Shown: positions 9,236 through 20,600 of the stretch, one piece after another | Position numbering within the stretch: position 1 is the stretch's first letter | How the letters are laid out: every line of letters starts with the position of its first letter | Source of the DNA: Phanerodontia chrysosporium | Lineage: Eukaryota > Basidiomycota > Agaricomycetes > Polyporales > Phanerochaetaceae | Direction: 5' to 3' | NCBI GenBank assembly: GCA_001910725.1 | Contig: MJGA01000012.1 | Coordinates: 558,001-622,000, forward strand | DNA: 64,000 nt | The notes under the pieces: model-generated | Database searches by the model: none | The model's input: the letters and a program-made list of their open reading frames with translations, nothing else | What the model was told of the DNA's origin: nothing | Translations under genes and position numbers: made by a program

Positions 9236-12200
9236 ATGTCTGGAGGTCTCACACCCTCTTCGTCTACGCCTTCGCCACCCACGTCGTTAACGTCTACATC
9301 GTCACGCTCTACGTCGCCTACGTCACCTTTACACCCCACGCTTACGCAGACACATCCTACGCTCATGTCTACGTCCACGATGCCTTCAGGATCTGCCCAG
9401 CCAGCTCAGCCTCAGCAACAAGGGAGTCATTCCCAACAGCAGGCTCAGCCAGCTACTGCAGCATCCACGACCACCCCTGGAGGAGGAGTTGTTGATCTTC
9501 CCCTGCCAGGACAAAAGGGTGCTCCAAGAAAGTTCAAAGGCAAGCATTCGGAAGTGCTTCCCTTTTTACATTTCTACGAGCGCCTATGTCAAAAGCATAA
9601 CGTTACTTCAGACCAGGACAAGGTTGAGAGCATTACTCAGTACTGTTCTCGTAGCGTATGCAAGTTCATGGAAGGTCTTCCCAGCTATCAGACCCCTAAC
9701 TGGACATCCTTTGTACGCGATCTCAAGAAGTACTACGAAGCGGACAAGGATACCAAGAGGTTTGCTACTCGAGATCTAGAGAAGCTTGCTCGGCATACGA
9801 AGTCCAAGTCCATCAAGACGCTCAAGGCTTGGAACAAGTACATGCGAGACTTCATACGGATAGCTGGATGGTTAAAGAAGCACAACAGGCTGTCAGACTA
9901 CGACTACAAGTACTATTTCTGGGTTGGCATTCCTGTGCCTTTCAGAGAGTCACTTGAGTCACGACTAGTTGCTAAGCTTCCAAACCATGACCTAGAAGAC
10001 CCGTTTGAGGTAGATGATGTCACTCAGGTTGCAGAATCGCTTCTGCATCGTCGGCGCTTTGACAGAGATCGTCTGTTTTCAGAACCTGAAACAGATGACA
10101 CTGATGAAGCATCGACTACTGACTCAGACAGTTCTGACTCTGACTCAGAGGATGACTTGTCTGAGGATGATGACATTGCCAGAAGGAAGAGAAGGTCGAA
10201 GAAGAAAGGAAGAGAGTTGTCGAGGACAAGAGAGAACAGGAAGAAGAAGACGCAGACTGTCAAGAAGCCCACGAAGCGCTCAGTCAAGTTCAAGAAGCCG
10301 GAGCCAGAGTCCTCATCGGAGAGTGACTCGGATGCACCTTCATCACGCATGACCTTGCGGCCACCTACTCCTGTTAAGGACAAGGCCAAGGACGATCTGG
10401 AGATGGAGGAATTGATCGCGCAAATGAAGAAGATGCAGATCGATGATCCAGCCTACGCTGTGGCTTACTTCCGTGCCTGTAACAGGAACCCTTTGGTGAA
10501 GTCGATCTTAGCGCCACCAGTAGATCGGAGAAGTGTTTCAGTTGCAAGTTCAGCTCCAGCGCCAAGGTCCCGGTCATTTGAGCGAGATCCACCGCCCCAC
10601 ACAGGACCAGGTGTTTCATCGTTTCCTCTACGCCCTGAAGATCGTACCTGTTTTGGATGTGGTGCTCTTGGGCACTCTATGAGCAGGTGTGAGGCTTTGC
10701 AAGAATACTTCGCCAATGGAACTATTACACGTGATGAGAGAGGTCAGATTACTCTCACCAATGGCGGTATTCTGTTCAGGAAACGTGATGAAGACTGGGT
10801 CTCAGCTATCAAACGAGCCACGACTCCACAGGCCAACTTTGTTTCTGTTCAAGCTATGCAGTCTTCGCTAGCACAGAAGAAGCCTAGGAGAAGGGCCAAG
10901 GTGCAGTACTACAGCTGTGATTCAGACATGGAGAACCAGGAGAGGAGTTTGCCTGAGGATACGGAATCAGAGGCAGATGTTTTGGAAGTCAAGCGAGGAG
11001 AGAAGGGTATCACCACCAATCGGAGGGAAAAGTTTGATGGTGTTTGGATGCCTGCATCCAAGGAACTAGAGGAACGACGGAAGAGGCAAAATCTTCCACC
11101 TGTTACTCGACGAGGACCACCCCGCTCAGCTCGTAAAGAGCAGGCTGGAGAACCTTCTCTTGTTCCAGTTCCTATTCCAGCACCAGACCCAGTTCCCATC
11201 CCTGTGGACATACCTTCTGTTCCTTTCAATGCTCAAGACGACGATGCTTTCATGGAAGATCTAACGCAGCCAAAACCTTCTACGTCCAAGGGAAAGGAGC
11301 GAGCAGAACCTTTGAAGGATAGGACCAATGGCAAGACGGATGGAGAAGGTCTCCAAAAGCGGCAACCTCGGCGTTCAGAAATTCAAGCGCATGTAGACCC
11401 CAAAAGCATGCTGGACAAGGTTCTGAACGCTGATATCCCCATTACTGTTGGAGAGCTGCTAGGAGTCTCTAGGGAAATGTCTCAACAAATGCAGGAAGTC
11501 ATTAAGCCAAAGAATGCTTCCGGCAGATCGCAAGGAGATGTAAAGGCAGTGGTAGCCCAAACTGGTGTACGGGCTGCTTCACTTCCTCGACCACTCAGTG
11601 CAACTGCCACGCAGTTCCCTAGCAGGCAACGAGGTCAACTCATTCGATTCAGGATTGAGATTGACGGTAGCCCCATCACAGCCATAGTGGATACTGGTTC
11701 TCAGCTGAACATCGTGAACAGGCGAGTTTGGCAGAACACAGTAGGACGCCCTATCGACGTGACCAAGCAGATCATCATGGGAGATGCCAACGGAGGAGAA
11801 GGTCTATTGCAAGGCTTTGTACCAGATGTGCCACTAGCATGCGGGTCAGTTCTGACACATGCCAGTTTGTTCATTGGTGCAAAGGCCCCATTTGACTTGC
11901 TACTAGGACGACCCTGGCAACGAGGAAACTATGTCAGCATTGACGAGCGGCGAGATGGAACATATCTACTATTCAAGGACGAGTCCTTGACAGTTAGATA
12001 TGAAATGCTAGTCACGCCAGAGTATATCGTCAATCCTGCCCTGCAAGAGTATCTGGATCGCACGCACAACATGGTCAACATGGTGACAGACATCGATACT
12101 GCAGGAATAGACCTTGAGCTGGAATACGCGCACCCACGGAACTCACGACGTCAACCTGGAAGAACGGCAAGTTTGTTGCAAACAGCATGTATTCAAGATA

Positions 12201-15200
12201 CAGACGACAGTGCATGGACAGATACTGCTTCAACCGTCAGCGACCTCGAGGATCCACCTCCCAGTCCAGCAACTAGTCTTGAAAGCATTGATACTGTAGC
12301 CAAGACTAGCGATGAAGGCGAAGAAACCTCAGGAAGCGATGTTTCAGCAGACAGTAATGTTATACGGTGGCTAGACCTGTATGACACTACTGAGCCTGAA
12401 CTGTCAGAGGACGAGAGAATGGATGTGGACTCACGGTCAGAAATGCAGTCCAACGACGGAGACGATGATCCAGCAAGCAGAGATGGAATTTCGCTTTTGA
12501 TCGGCGAGGAATCAGCTGGTGATACAGAACAAGGTGACGAGGTTGAGGAAGGACCTACCTTAATCATTGAGGACACGCATATCCCTGAAGGAGGACCCCC
12601 TCGACGGCCTTGGCAAGTCTCTGGGCAAGCTGCTGAAACACCTCCAATCTCAGAAGAAGGAAGACCATGTACGCAGGAGTTACAAGCACATGCAATTACC
12701 TTGGAAAGGCAGCAAGGACAGCAGGCAACACATTTGGAGCGTCGCCGTGAGGAGACATGCCGAGCCGCACTTCTTGCGACAGACATGCCTTACGGGCTTA
12801 TTGACCTCGAATGCATGCCACGAGTCCAGCAGCCATCGCAGCCAGGTAACGGTCAGAACATGCATGAGCACGTACCCAGCAGTCCTCTTGCTCGGTATGT
12901 CAACTATGCAGAAAGCGAGGATGAAGAAGACGGAAACGAGGAACACACATTGGACTCACCTTTGGCACGCTATGTTGACTATGCCAGCAGCATGGACGAA
13001 GGTGACTCTCCCGAGCCACGTGAAAGTGTTTTCAGTGTGCAGGTACCTGGAGCATCCAGTGACAGCAATACTGAAGGTACAACCACAGATGTTCAGGGTC
13101 AGACGGATGTTGAGGACCAGGATGAAGCCACGGAACAAGCGCATCAGCAAGTGGAGAAGCAGTTGGAGACAGGCGAAACTTCGGATGATGAAGAGCTTAC
13201 GACACAGCTCGGTGCAATGCATTTGCCTAGGCAAGACGAAGAATCCACTCAGGATGAAGATCTGCCAGATGTTGAAATGCAAGATGGATCAGAAGGAAAT
13301 GTATCTACGAGACCAGCAACGCCGCTGCAACCCCTGGATGCATATCCCACGCCTGGAAACTCGCCAGTACCTTTGACGAGACAGCGATGGCGATCTGAAT
13401 TCTTGCAGTCAATGTCATCAGAAGATTTTAATCTGCAGTTCGCAGATGAGGATCAATGGGCTGACTTCATCGAGCAAAGATTCACTTACGCAGAAGATGC
13501 TGCCCATCGTGAATGGAGAGAAGACCTACTCAAGGCCAAGAAGGTTCTACGTAACAGGCTACAAGAGATCAATGCTATGGAGAAACAAGGCAAATACCCA
13601 TCTGCACCTGGGAACGTGTGGCTTAACGCCTCAGGCGATCGAGCATCAGCCGAGCGGTTGTTTGATCTTCAGGCAGATGACGCGTCAAATCTCTTGAGAA
13701 CTCGACGTGGTTTGTTACGAAGTCAGCGTGCTGCTGAACGTGCAGCTTTACGGGAAGCTGTGCATCAGCAGTGTGAGCTTGATTTACAGAACAGAAGACG
13801 CTCTCAAGACAGTAGTCAAGATCGACAATTTAATTATCATTACACGGACGAGGTACAGGAAATACAAGACGAAGCGCATCAAGCGCGCCCCGACGAAGCC
13901 GCGGACTCGGATGTCGAGAGACCGTTTGCCGGTCTAGCAGTCATGACGTTTACGCGATTGCGCGCCTTGCAGGACGAGCGCTGGAGCAAGACACCACGGA
14001 CCGAGCCAGCCATGGCAGGACCCCTGGCACCTGCTCACGGGCACGAGGTTCTCGGGTCCGTGACGCGTCCAGAGTGCGGGATGGCCGAGCGACGCGATTT
14101 CACGCGTTTGAAGCCGTTGGCGGAAGTATCTACACGATCTCGAGTGAGCTGCAAGACGGAAGCAAACAAGATTGAGGTACTCACACGAAATAACGGTGCC
14201 GAAGGCGGCACAGAGGTCGACAGCGGCCTCGACGCTTTGAACACACAGTCTCCTGTCACCGAAAAGGCAGTCAGCGCGATATTCAACAACAGCGAGCAGT
14301 ATCAAGGACTTACCGGCAGTGTTGCAGCGCTATGCGCCCGCGGACGAAGCGGCGCCGAGCTGTTTGCATGCTCGACCGCCGACGCACCTGCTTGCCTGCT
14401 CGACGGTGATTGGTTCTGTAGGCAAGAGGGGGAGCGAAATCGGACGATATGGAACATGTACGCACCGCAGGAGGGGAACACTGGAGTCCCCCTCGCTTGC
14501 CATTCGACAAGAGATGAATCTCTGGGATCTAGAGAGATCGAAGGTCAGCAGAAGAAACATATCAAAGGGTTAGAGGACGCACCTGGGACCCTTGTCAGTC
14601 GCCCCCTCTCCCCTGCGTCTGATCTACCTATCCCCACGATGGAGACTACGACTTGCGATTCTTCAGAGGCTGCGGAGCCTCGTCGTGTTGCGCCCTTCGA
14701 GTTTGTCAAGGTTCTGGACCATGCTCACCTAGGTTTCGAGATCCAGTGCCCGCCCCTGTTCAACTACGAGGTCTTCGGACGACGGGAAGACTCGATCTAC
14801 ATCAAGACCGAGTACTTCCAGCTCGACCGAGCCATTTGGGAAGCCATGCACCCGCGGCTGTGGATCGCAGCGGTGGTGGATGTCGGTATCCTGGGATGGT
14901 TCAGCCTCGAAGCTCAGCACGAACGAAGATGGACGACAGACGCACCTGGAGACCACGAAGCCCTACTCAAGTTCTATGTCCCCCACGCTACACTGTTCTG
15001 GATCCCCTCCCGCGACCCGCTTCAAGGAATTGTTGTCGAGACGTCGGTGAAGGTCCAGGTCCTGAACGGCGCCCTGCCCAAGCACGAGACCCTGGAGGAC
15101 GTGCCCATCCTGCCTATGATAGGAGGGACGACGTACTCGGTCTTGCGCTTGAGCGAGACGAGTGGCCTGTTCTGTGAGTACAGTAAAGGACACCGAAGAC

Positions 15201-16315
15201 GGATGGTACTCACCTTGTTGAATGCGATTGTCGCAGCTGCACGGCACCGAGAAGGCTTTGACAGGATCCTGGACTCGATGGTGAGCAGCAGGATCAGTAC
15301 GAACGATGGATGGACACTCACCAGGTGGGGGCGCAACATTCTACCTCACATCTCGGATTGGCATGCCCGCCTCCAGACGATGAAGCCCCTCCCCGACGGA
15401 GCCATCGTTCACCTCGCCCGCAACGCCATCGTCCGTCATCGTTGTGCTTGTAGAGGAGGCCTGGATTGCGACACCTGTAGGAACACGGAAGATGGAATAC
15501 TACGAGGACGAGAAGAAGAACTCACCTGGGAACGTCGGCGCGCCAGCACCGAGTACGAGCGAGCCAGTCGCGAGCTAGGTCTTCGAGACCCACGCCGCAT
15601 CCGCCAGGCCCGTGCTGAAGCTGTTGCCACCGACTTCGACGTGCTGCTCTTGGATGCCGAGGACCGGGAAGCCGAGCAGGGAGTCGCCGAGGTTAGGATG
15701 CAGGAAGTTGCTGAAGAACATGCCGATGAAAACGAGGACGAGGATGACGAGGACCTGTCGGTAAGGTCCCTGAGCACCCCCAGCAGTGGCAGCGATGCCA
15801 GCAGTGAGCCGTCGACAGGAGGGGAAAGGAGTGCTAAGGAAGAGATGAAGAGAGTGGTCGAGGCGCTGGAGTGGGTAGTGCGGAGCTCGCACCGGATGGC
15901 CGGGTGCCCTCGAACGTTGCTGCCGCAAATCCACGGATCGCGATTTCTCCTCCGGGACCGGCAACACGCACAGCCCGTACCGGAACCGCCGGCCCAGCAT
16001 GACGCGGTCGAGGCAGCAGGCGCACTGAGCGCATCAGGCGCACCCCCGCCGCCGGGACTTCCCATCATTCCGAGCCAGCCTGTGGGCGTCTCGCCTTCGG
16101 ACTCGGACTCTGCCTCTCCCGCTACACCGCTCAGCCCGCTCGCCCCTCCCTTCGCTCCTGGCCTGCCATGGCCGCCTCACCTCTCGTCAACACGCACCAC
16201 GAGCTTCAGTACCCGCAGGATGACGACGTCAAGATGGAGATGCCGCAGGAGTGGAAGGATCAGGATGCGATGGACGAGGATATGGGACCCTCTGCAGAGG
16301 CGGAGGGAGGTATGA
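9236..16315 (+). CDS. retrotransposon gag-protease polyprotein with extra C-terminal module
   Basis: One open frame of about 2,359 codons from the ATG at 9236. Order: Ser/Thr-Pro-rich start; gag capsid-like helices (about 9500-10060); acidic and basic linkers; CCHC knuckle CFGCGALGHSMSRC at 10648-10689; retropepsin-like protease with AIVDTGSQLNIV near 11680-11715 and LLGRPW downstream. Then comes a long acidic region holding an internal repeat (SPLARYVNYAESEDEE and SPLARYVDYASSMDEG). From about 13.9 kb GC and codon use change, and an unrelated module follows: a folded-looking segment FEFVKVLDHAHLGFEIQ to about 15.35 kb, then a coiled charged segment. The last ~50 residues are Arg/Ser-rich and probably out of frame, because the adjacent frame (16168-17697) continues the module. 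Confidence 0.9.
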   Translation: MSGGLTPSSSTPSPPTSLTSTSSRSTSPTSPLHPTLTQTHPTLMSTSTMPSGSAQPAQPQQQGSHSQQQAQPATAASTTTPGGGVVDLPLPGQKGAPRKFKGKHSEVLPFLHFYERLCQKHNVTSDQDKVESITQYCSRSVCKFMEGLPSYQTPNWTSFVRDLKKYYEADKDTKRFATRDLEKLARHTKSKSIKTLKAWNKYMRDFIRIAGWLKKHNRLSDYDYKYYFWVGIPVPFRESLESRLVAKLPNHDLEDPFEVDDVTQVAESLLHRRRFDRDRLFSEPETDDTDEASTTDSDSSDSDSEDDLSEDDDIARRKRRSKKKGRELSRTRENRKKKTQTVKKPTKRSVKFKKPEPESSSESDSDAPSSRMTLRPPTPVKDKAKDDLEMEELIAQMKKMQIDDPAYAVAYFRACNRNPLVKSILAPPVDRRSVSVASSAPAPRSRSFERDPPPHTGPGVSSFPLRPEDRTCFGCGALGHSMSRCEALQEYFANGTITRDERGQITLTNGGILFRKRDEDWVSAIKRATTPQANFVSVQAMQSSLAQKKPRRRAKVQYYSCDSDMENQERSLPEDTESEADVLEVKRGEKGITTNRREKFDGVWMPASKELEERRKRQNLPPVTRRGPPRSARKEQAGEPSLVPVPIPAPDPVPIPVDIPSVPFNAQDDDAFMEDLTQPKPSTSKGKERAEPLKDRTNGKTDGEGLQKRQPRRSEIQAHVDPKSMLDKVLNADIPITVGELLGVSREMSQQMQEVIKPKNASGRSQGDVKAVVAQTGVRAASLPRPLSATATQFPSRQRGQLIRFRIEIDGSPITAIVDTGSQLNIVNRRVWQNTVGRPIDVTKQIIMGDANGGEGLLQGFVPDVPLACGSVLTHASLFIGAKAPFDLLLGRPWQRGNYVSIDERRDGTYLLFKDESLTVRYEMLVTPEYIVNPALQEYLDRTHNMVNMVTDIDTAGIDLELEYAHPRNSRRQPGRTASLLQTACIQDTDDSAWTDTASTVSDLEDPPPSPATSLESIDTVAKTSDEGEETSGSDVSADSNVIRWLDLYDTTEPELSEDERMDVDSRSEMQSNDGDDDPASRDGISLLIGEESAGDTEQGDEVEEGPTLIIEDTHIPEGGPPRRPWQVSGQAAETPPISEEGRPCTQELQAHAITLERQQGQQATHLERRREETCRAALLATDMPYGLIDLECMPRVQQPSQPGNGQNMHEHVPSSPLARYVNYAESEDEEDGNEEHTLDSPLARYVDYASSMDEGDSPEPRESVFSVQVPGASSDSNTEGTTTDVQGQTDVEDQDEATEQAHQQVEKQLETGETSDDEELTTQLGAMHLPRQDEESTQDEDLPDVEMQDGSEGNVSTRPATPLQPLDAYPTPGNSPVPLTRQRWRSEFLQSMSSEDFNLQFADEDQWADFIEQRFTYAEDAAHREWREDLLKAKKVLRNRLQEINAMEKQGKYPSAPGNVWLNASGDRASAERLFDLQADDASNLLRTRRGLLRSQRAAERAALREAVHQQCELDLQNRRRSQDSSQDRQFNYHYTDEVQEIQDEAHQARPDEAADSDVERPFAGLAVMTFTRLRALQDERWSKTPRTEPAMAGPLAPAHGHEVLGSVTRPECGMAERRDFTRLKPLAEVSTRSRVSCKTEANKIEVLTRNNGAEGGTEVDSGLDALNTQSPVTEKAVSAIFNNSEQYQGLTGSVAALCARGRSGAELFACSTADAPACLLDGDWFCRQEGERNRTIWNMYAPQEGNTGVPLACHSTRDESLGSREIEGQQKKHIKGLEDAPGTLVSRPLSPASDLPIPTMETTTCDSSEAAEPRRVAPFEFVKVLDHAHLGFEIQCPPLFNYEVFGRREDSIYIKTEYFQLDRAIWEAMHPRLWIAAVVDVGILGWFSLEAQHERRWTTDAPGDHEALLKFYVPHATLFWIPSRDPLQGIVVETSVKVQVLNGALPKHETLEDVPILPMIGGTTYSVLRLSETSGLFCEYSKGHRRRMVLTLLNAIVAAARHREGFDRILDSMVSSRISTNDGWTLTRWGRNILPHISDWHARLQTMKPLPDGAIVHLARNAIVRHRCACRGGLDCDTCRNTEDGILRGREEELTWERRRASTEYERASRELGLRDPRRIRQARAEAVATDFDVLLLDAEDREAEQGVAEVRMQEVAEEHADENEDEDDEDLSVRSLSTPSSGSDASSEPSTGGERSAKEEMKRVVEALEWVVRSSHRMAGCPRTLLPQIHGSRFLLRDRQHAQPVPEPPAQHDAVEAAGALSASGAPPPPGLPIIPSQPVGVSPSDSDSASPATPLSPLAPPFAPGLPWPPHLSSTRTTSFSTRRMTTSRWRCRRSGRIRMRWTRIWDPLQRRREV

Positions 16316-17697
16316 TTCATGATTTGTCGCAGGCCCTCGTACCCTACACGGTGAAGACGGTGGCTGACCTCACGCCGAAGGCCTGCATAGCGCGAGAGGC
16401 CCACGTCCTCCACGTTACGCTCCTCGGTGACCAGGACGCCCCGACGCCGCCCATTCCACGTCCGCCTACGCCCTTCGTGAAGATACCATCCCCCGCAGTG
16501 CCTCTGTACGGCACACCTCAGTTCTCGCCCAGCCCACTGGAATTGCCCCCGCCAGCGTTGCCTTGGCATACGCTTCCTAGGCCGCTCGCGGAGCGCAAGC
16601 CAGTGAGTTCAGACGATGCACACGATAACTACGAAGATACTGACGATGAACAGTTGCCCCCGTCGCCATTACGCCTATGTACACCCATTGTAGAAGAACC
16701 GACCGACCCAGTCCAGCCTCCGCCAGTCCCTCTCGTTCCCGCGGCCTTACTGAACAACGACGAGCTCATCGCAGAGCTCGACGCGCAGTTCAAGGCCCAG
16801 GCCGCCGCCGAGCAGGAAGCCGAGACCTGGAACCAGGCCTTCCAACAGAACGTTGCAGCAGACGAGGATGCCAGGTCGCAGGCAGGCAGCACCACGCTCA
16901 GCGAGGCACGACGCCTTGCTGAGGAGCTCGCCAGCGACTCCAGCCTATCCCCCTCTGCTACCACGGCAGACTCGGTCGACACGATCTCACCATATAGCAA
17001 GCCATTACGTTATGAGGATCTACGCAAGGCCAACGCTTCATGTGGAAAGCATGAGCTACCACCACGCCCCCAGACGCCCCAGGACCCGCCTTTCAGCATG
17101 TTCGCCCCACGGTCACCTTCCCTAGCCAACGACACGCAGCTACGACGACGCGGACGAGGTGCACGCAAGCTCAAGGACCAGGAGAAGCAGGAGAAGCCAG
17201 CGCGCGGCGTTCCCCTCGGTCTGCCCAACCCTCAGCAGGCCTACGAACGCTTCAAGCGTGAAGGACGCGCCGGTCCTACGGCTCTTGCTGCCGCAGTCGC
17301 CATTCGTGGGCACGCTCTGCCCATGATCCGCGAAGAGATCCACGAGGCCACCGCTGCCGGGCTCTGGCGTTTTCTCGACGAACAGGGGAGTGCGCCAGGC
17401 AACAGAATCACGACGGAGACTTACGAGACACTGTACCCATACGCTGAAGACTTCGGATCGCCGTTTCTCTATGCCGAAGAGCAGCTCTCACTGCGCCAAT
17501 GCCTACACTTCTGGAAGAGTCGGAACGCCAACGGGGAGCACAACTACCGCATCTCCCGCCTCGAATTCGTTCTTGGCTTTCGCCCCGACGGCCGACGCGA
17601 CCAGGAGGTACGCAAAATGCGCCAGGGTGAGCGACTTGGTCCCTTGGGCTATGCCCGGGAGGTCGTCTCGTACCCTCAGCGCAGCAGCACGCTCTAG
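16168..17697 (+). CDS. continuation of the extra retrotransposon module, unknown
   Basis: Frame overlapping the previous one by 148 bases and shifted by one base, so it is either reached by frameshifting or is the true continuation after a missing base near 16.1 kb. Up to 509 residues: acidic start (DDDVKMEMPQEWKDQ), proline-rich middle with repeated PPPxPLP-type segments, an Ala/Glu-rich coiled stretch (about residues 195-250), then a compact C-terminal region with RLEFVLGFRPDGRRD. No retroviral or host domain was recognised. The stop at 17695-17697 is followed four bases later by a strong splice donor, GTGAGT. Confidence 0.6.
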   Translation: MAASPLVNTHHELQYPQDDDVKMEMPQEWKDQDAMDEDMGPSAEAEGGMIHDLSQALVPYTVKTVADLTPKACIAREAHVLHVTLLGDQDAPTPPIPRPPTPFVKIPSPAVPLYGTPQFSPSPLELPPPALPWHTLPRPLAERKPVSSDDAHDNYEDTDDEQLPPSPLRLCTPIVEEPTDPVQPPPVPLVPAALLNNDELIAELDAQFKAQAAAEQEAETWNQAFQQNVAADEDARSQAGSTTLSEARRLAEELASDSSLSPSATTADSVDTISPYSKPLRYEDLRKANASCGKHELPPRPQTPQDPPFSMFAPRSPSLANDTQLRRRGRGARKLKDQEKQEKPARGVPLGLPNPQQAYERFKREGRAGPTALAAAVAIRGHALPMIREEIHEATAAGLWRFLDEQGSAPGNRITTETYETLYPYAEDFGSPFLYAEEQLSLRQCLHFWKSRNANGEHNYRISRLEFVLGFRPDGRRDQEVRKMRQGERLGPLGYAREVVSYPQRSSTL

Positions 17698-20600
17698 GCT
17701 GGTGAGTACGGACTTGGATGTGATAGGGAACGATGCTGATACACGCATATACCCCGTAGAGCGTGTATCGAGCTTACTAGAGGACTCAGGATTGCATGTC
17801 GTGAGTCGGCTGCCTGCGAGCCGACAGTTTCGTCTTTCTTCTTATGTCTTACGGTTGTCCAGGCTTATGTTTCCCTGCAGATTTATGTTTTCTCTTGTAT
17901 TTCTAGGTTATGTACGCGTCGCCAACGCTGATGCCTTCGAAGACGTAGAGGACGGCACACCTTCGCTCGGTAGTGTCGCCCAGGTCCTCGATACATCAAC
18001 GCCCCCGTCTGTAGTCTTGGCCCAAGCGTTTCGCAACGCTATGACAGCCATTGACAAAGGGCGCGGCGACATTCTTGGGTTCAAGTTTATTTTGTTTGCC
18101 CTCTATTTCTCCAGCCTCTGTATGTACTTGTATGACTCGGTTTCATTTGCTTCCCGACGCGGTTTCCCTTTGTTTACGAGCTTATATTCACTTCCCTGTG
18201 TATTACTAACCTTTTATTTCTTTGTACTAGTGGCTACGGACTACACGGTGGTTGTATGTACGATAGCAGGCGCGACTTGTATACTGGCAGCAATTGTACG
18301 CTTTGTAGCAATACATTGCGCTGACCAGTATCCTTGGCGTGAGCTGCTGACATATCCAGACCAACGAACGGACTTATCAGCTCAAGCGACCCTCGAACGA
18401 CGTCTCGAAACTTCAAGAGCCATGGACTTCAAGACACACCAGAACAAGTCTCACGGCAGGGACATGATGTCATCAGCGAAGCCGGCTATTGATCCAGGAC
18501 GTATGACACAAGACGCCACCAAGCCTAATGCCATCAAGGACCCTTGCCCCAGGAACAGAACGAGCATCCCGAGCGTCATTGCCAACAACGTGAACCCAAC
18601 GCGCTCACTGCCATCAACGACGGGCGCTGTTGCCTTTTCTGGCTCCCCCGACCCCGCCGCTGAGCGCATCACTCAGCCACGCGACCCCGGCGCTTACCAT
18701 GACCAAACCACGGATTCAGAAGATGCAACTTGGCAACTAGAAACTATGGACACCCACGGTACCTTCAAGAGATCTAAGGTTAATATTCACTATGTTAGCA
18801 TAGAAGAAGACAGCCTAGACCTTGAATGGGATGAAGTAGAGCCCGTGATGTTTACAACGAACATGGACAAGTTTATTGAAGACCTAGAAGAGGACGACAC
18901 CATCATAACCTTTGATGGAAATCAAGTCTTTTCGTACAAGCAGCAAATGAGCTCGCCAGAAGTACTTACGGCTTACAAACGCGTTGACCGCAAGGTGAAG
19001 CCCGTACCAGCTGTATTCCCAGAAGACGCACGAGTAATCAGGCAATTTCCGGAGGACCCATTGAAGTCTTTACCTTCTTTGACCCCGCATCCTCCTGAAT
19101 TTGTACCTGATGGAGGACGCTTAACACAAGAACATCTTGATAACATGAACCTCAACCCGGAAGACTTTCTATGGCCCGAAGAGCTAAAGTTATTTCAGCA
19201 TATACTGAAGCTCAACCAGAACCACTTTGTATTCGAAGACAGTCAACGCGGATCGTTTAGAGAAGACTATTTCTCGCCATATATCATTCCAGTGGTACCT
19301 CATGTTCCTTGGGCTTTCAAGAATATTCCTATACCGCTGGGAATACATCAGAAGGTTCTGGATCTACTACGGGAAAAGATTGCGGCAGGAGTATACGAGT
19401 CAAGCCAGTCATCATATCGATCACGATGGTTCTGCGTTCTCAAGAAAAGTGGCAAGCTTAGAATCGTACACGACCTACAGCCACTGAACAAAGTCACCAT
19501 ACGCGATGCAGGACTACCACCCAATCTCGACAACTTTGTGGAACCATTTGCAGGACGTCAATGCTATACAGTCTTTGATCTATACTGGGGATTTGATGCA
19601 CGCAAGGTTCATCCCAAGAGCAGAGACCTTACAGCCTTTTTGACACCACTGGGACTTCTTCGGATTACATCGCTGCCTACAGGATTCACAAACTCCCCTG
19701 CAGAATTTCAAGCATGTGTATCGTTTATTCTGCAAGACGAAATTCCCGCTTACGCCAATGTATTCATCGATGATTTGCCAATCAAAGGACCCCGAAGCCG
19801 CTATGAAGACAGTTTAGGACAACCAGAAGTACTGAAGGACAACCCAGGCATACGACGCTTCATTTGGGAACATGCATTGGATGTACACCGAATTATTCAC
19901 CGTATAGGCCATGCAGGAGGAACCTTCTCTCCATCCAAGGTTCAGCTTGCACAAGAAAAGGTGCTTATCATCGGACAGAAGTGTACCCCAGAAGGAAGGC
20001 TACCAGACAGCCAGAAGATAGACAAGATTCTAAATTGGCCCCCTCTCAAGACAGTAAAGGATGTACGAGGATTCCTTGGACTCTGTGGCACGGTGCGAAT
20101 ATGGATCAAGGACTACTCCACCAAGGCACGACCTCTGACAGAGCTGGTGCGCCACGATGTCGAGTTCATTTGGGATTCAAGACGACAAGTAGCTTTCGAA
20201 GAACTGAAACAAGCCATTACATCACCTCCCGCCTTACGACCAATCGACTACGAGTCAGCACAACCTGTGGTGCTGTCAGTAGACTCCAGTATTATTGCAG
20301 TAGGCTTTATTCTCTCCCAATACGACGAGGATCACAAGAAAAGGCCAGCAAGATATGGTTCAATACCTATGAACGCAATTGAAGCACGTTACTCTCAACC
20401 CAAGCTCGAGCTTTACGGTCTGTTTCGTGCCTTACGAGCCTATCGTCTATATATCATTGGTGTCAAGCACCTGATAGTAGAGGTGGATGCAAAGTACATC
20501 AAGGGAATGCTTAACGACCCAGATTTGCAACCCAACGCTACGGTCAATCGTTGGATTCAGGGCATTCTGCTGTTTGACTTTGAACTCGTACACGTACCTG

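Noticed and set aside
15436..16068. Long minus-strand frames across the retrotransposon module
   Set aside because: Low-complexity Ser/Arg readings opposite a GC-rich open frame; no independent motif.
17880..18360. Hydrophobic stretches in the RT frame resembling a multi-pass, envelope-like protein
   Set aside because: They coincide with T-rich sequence ending in intron-type acceptors (one with TACTAAC), so they are better explained as intronic or leader sequence than as membrane helices.
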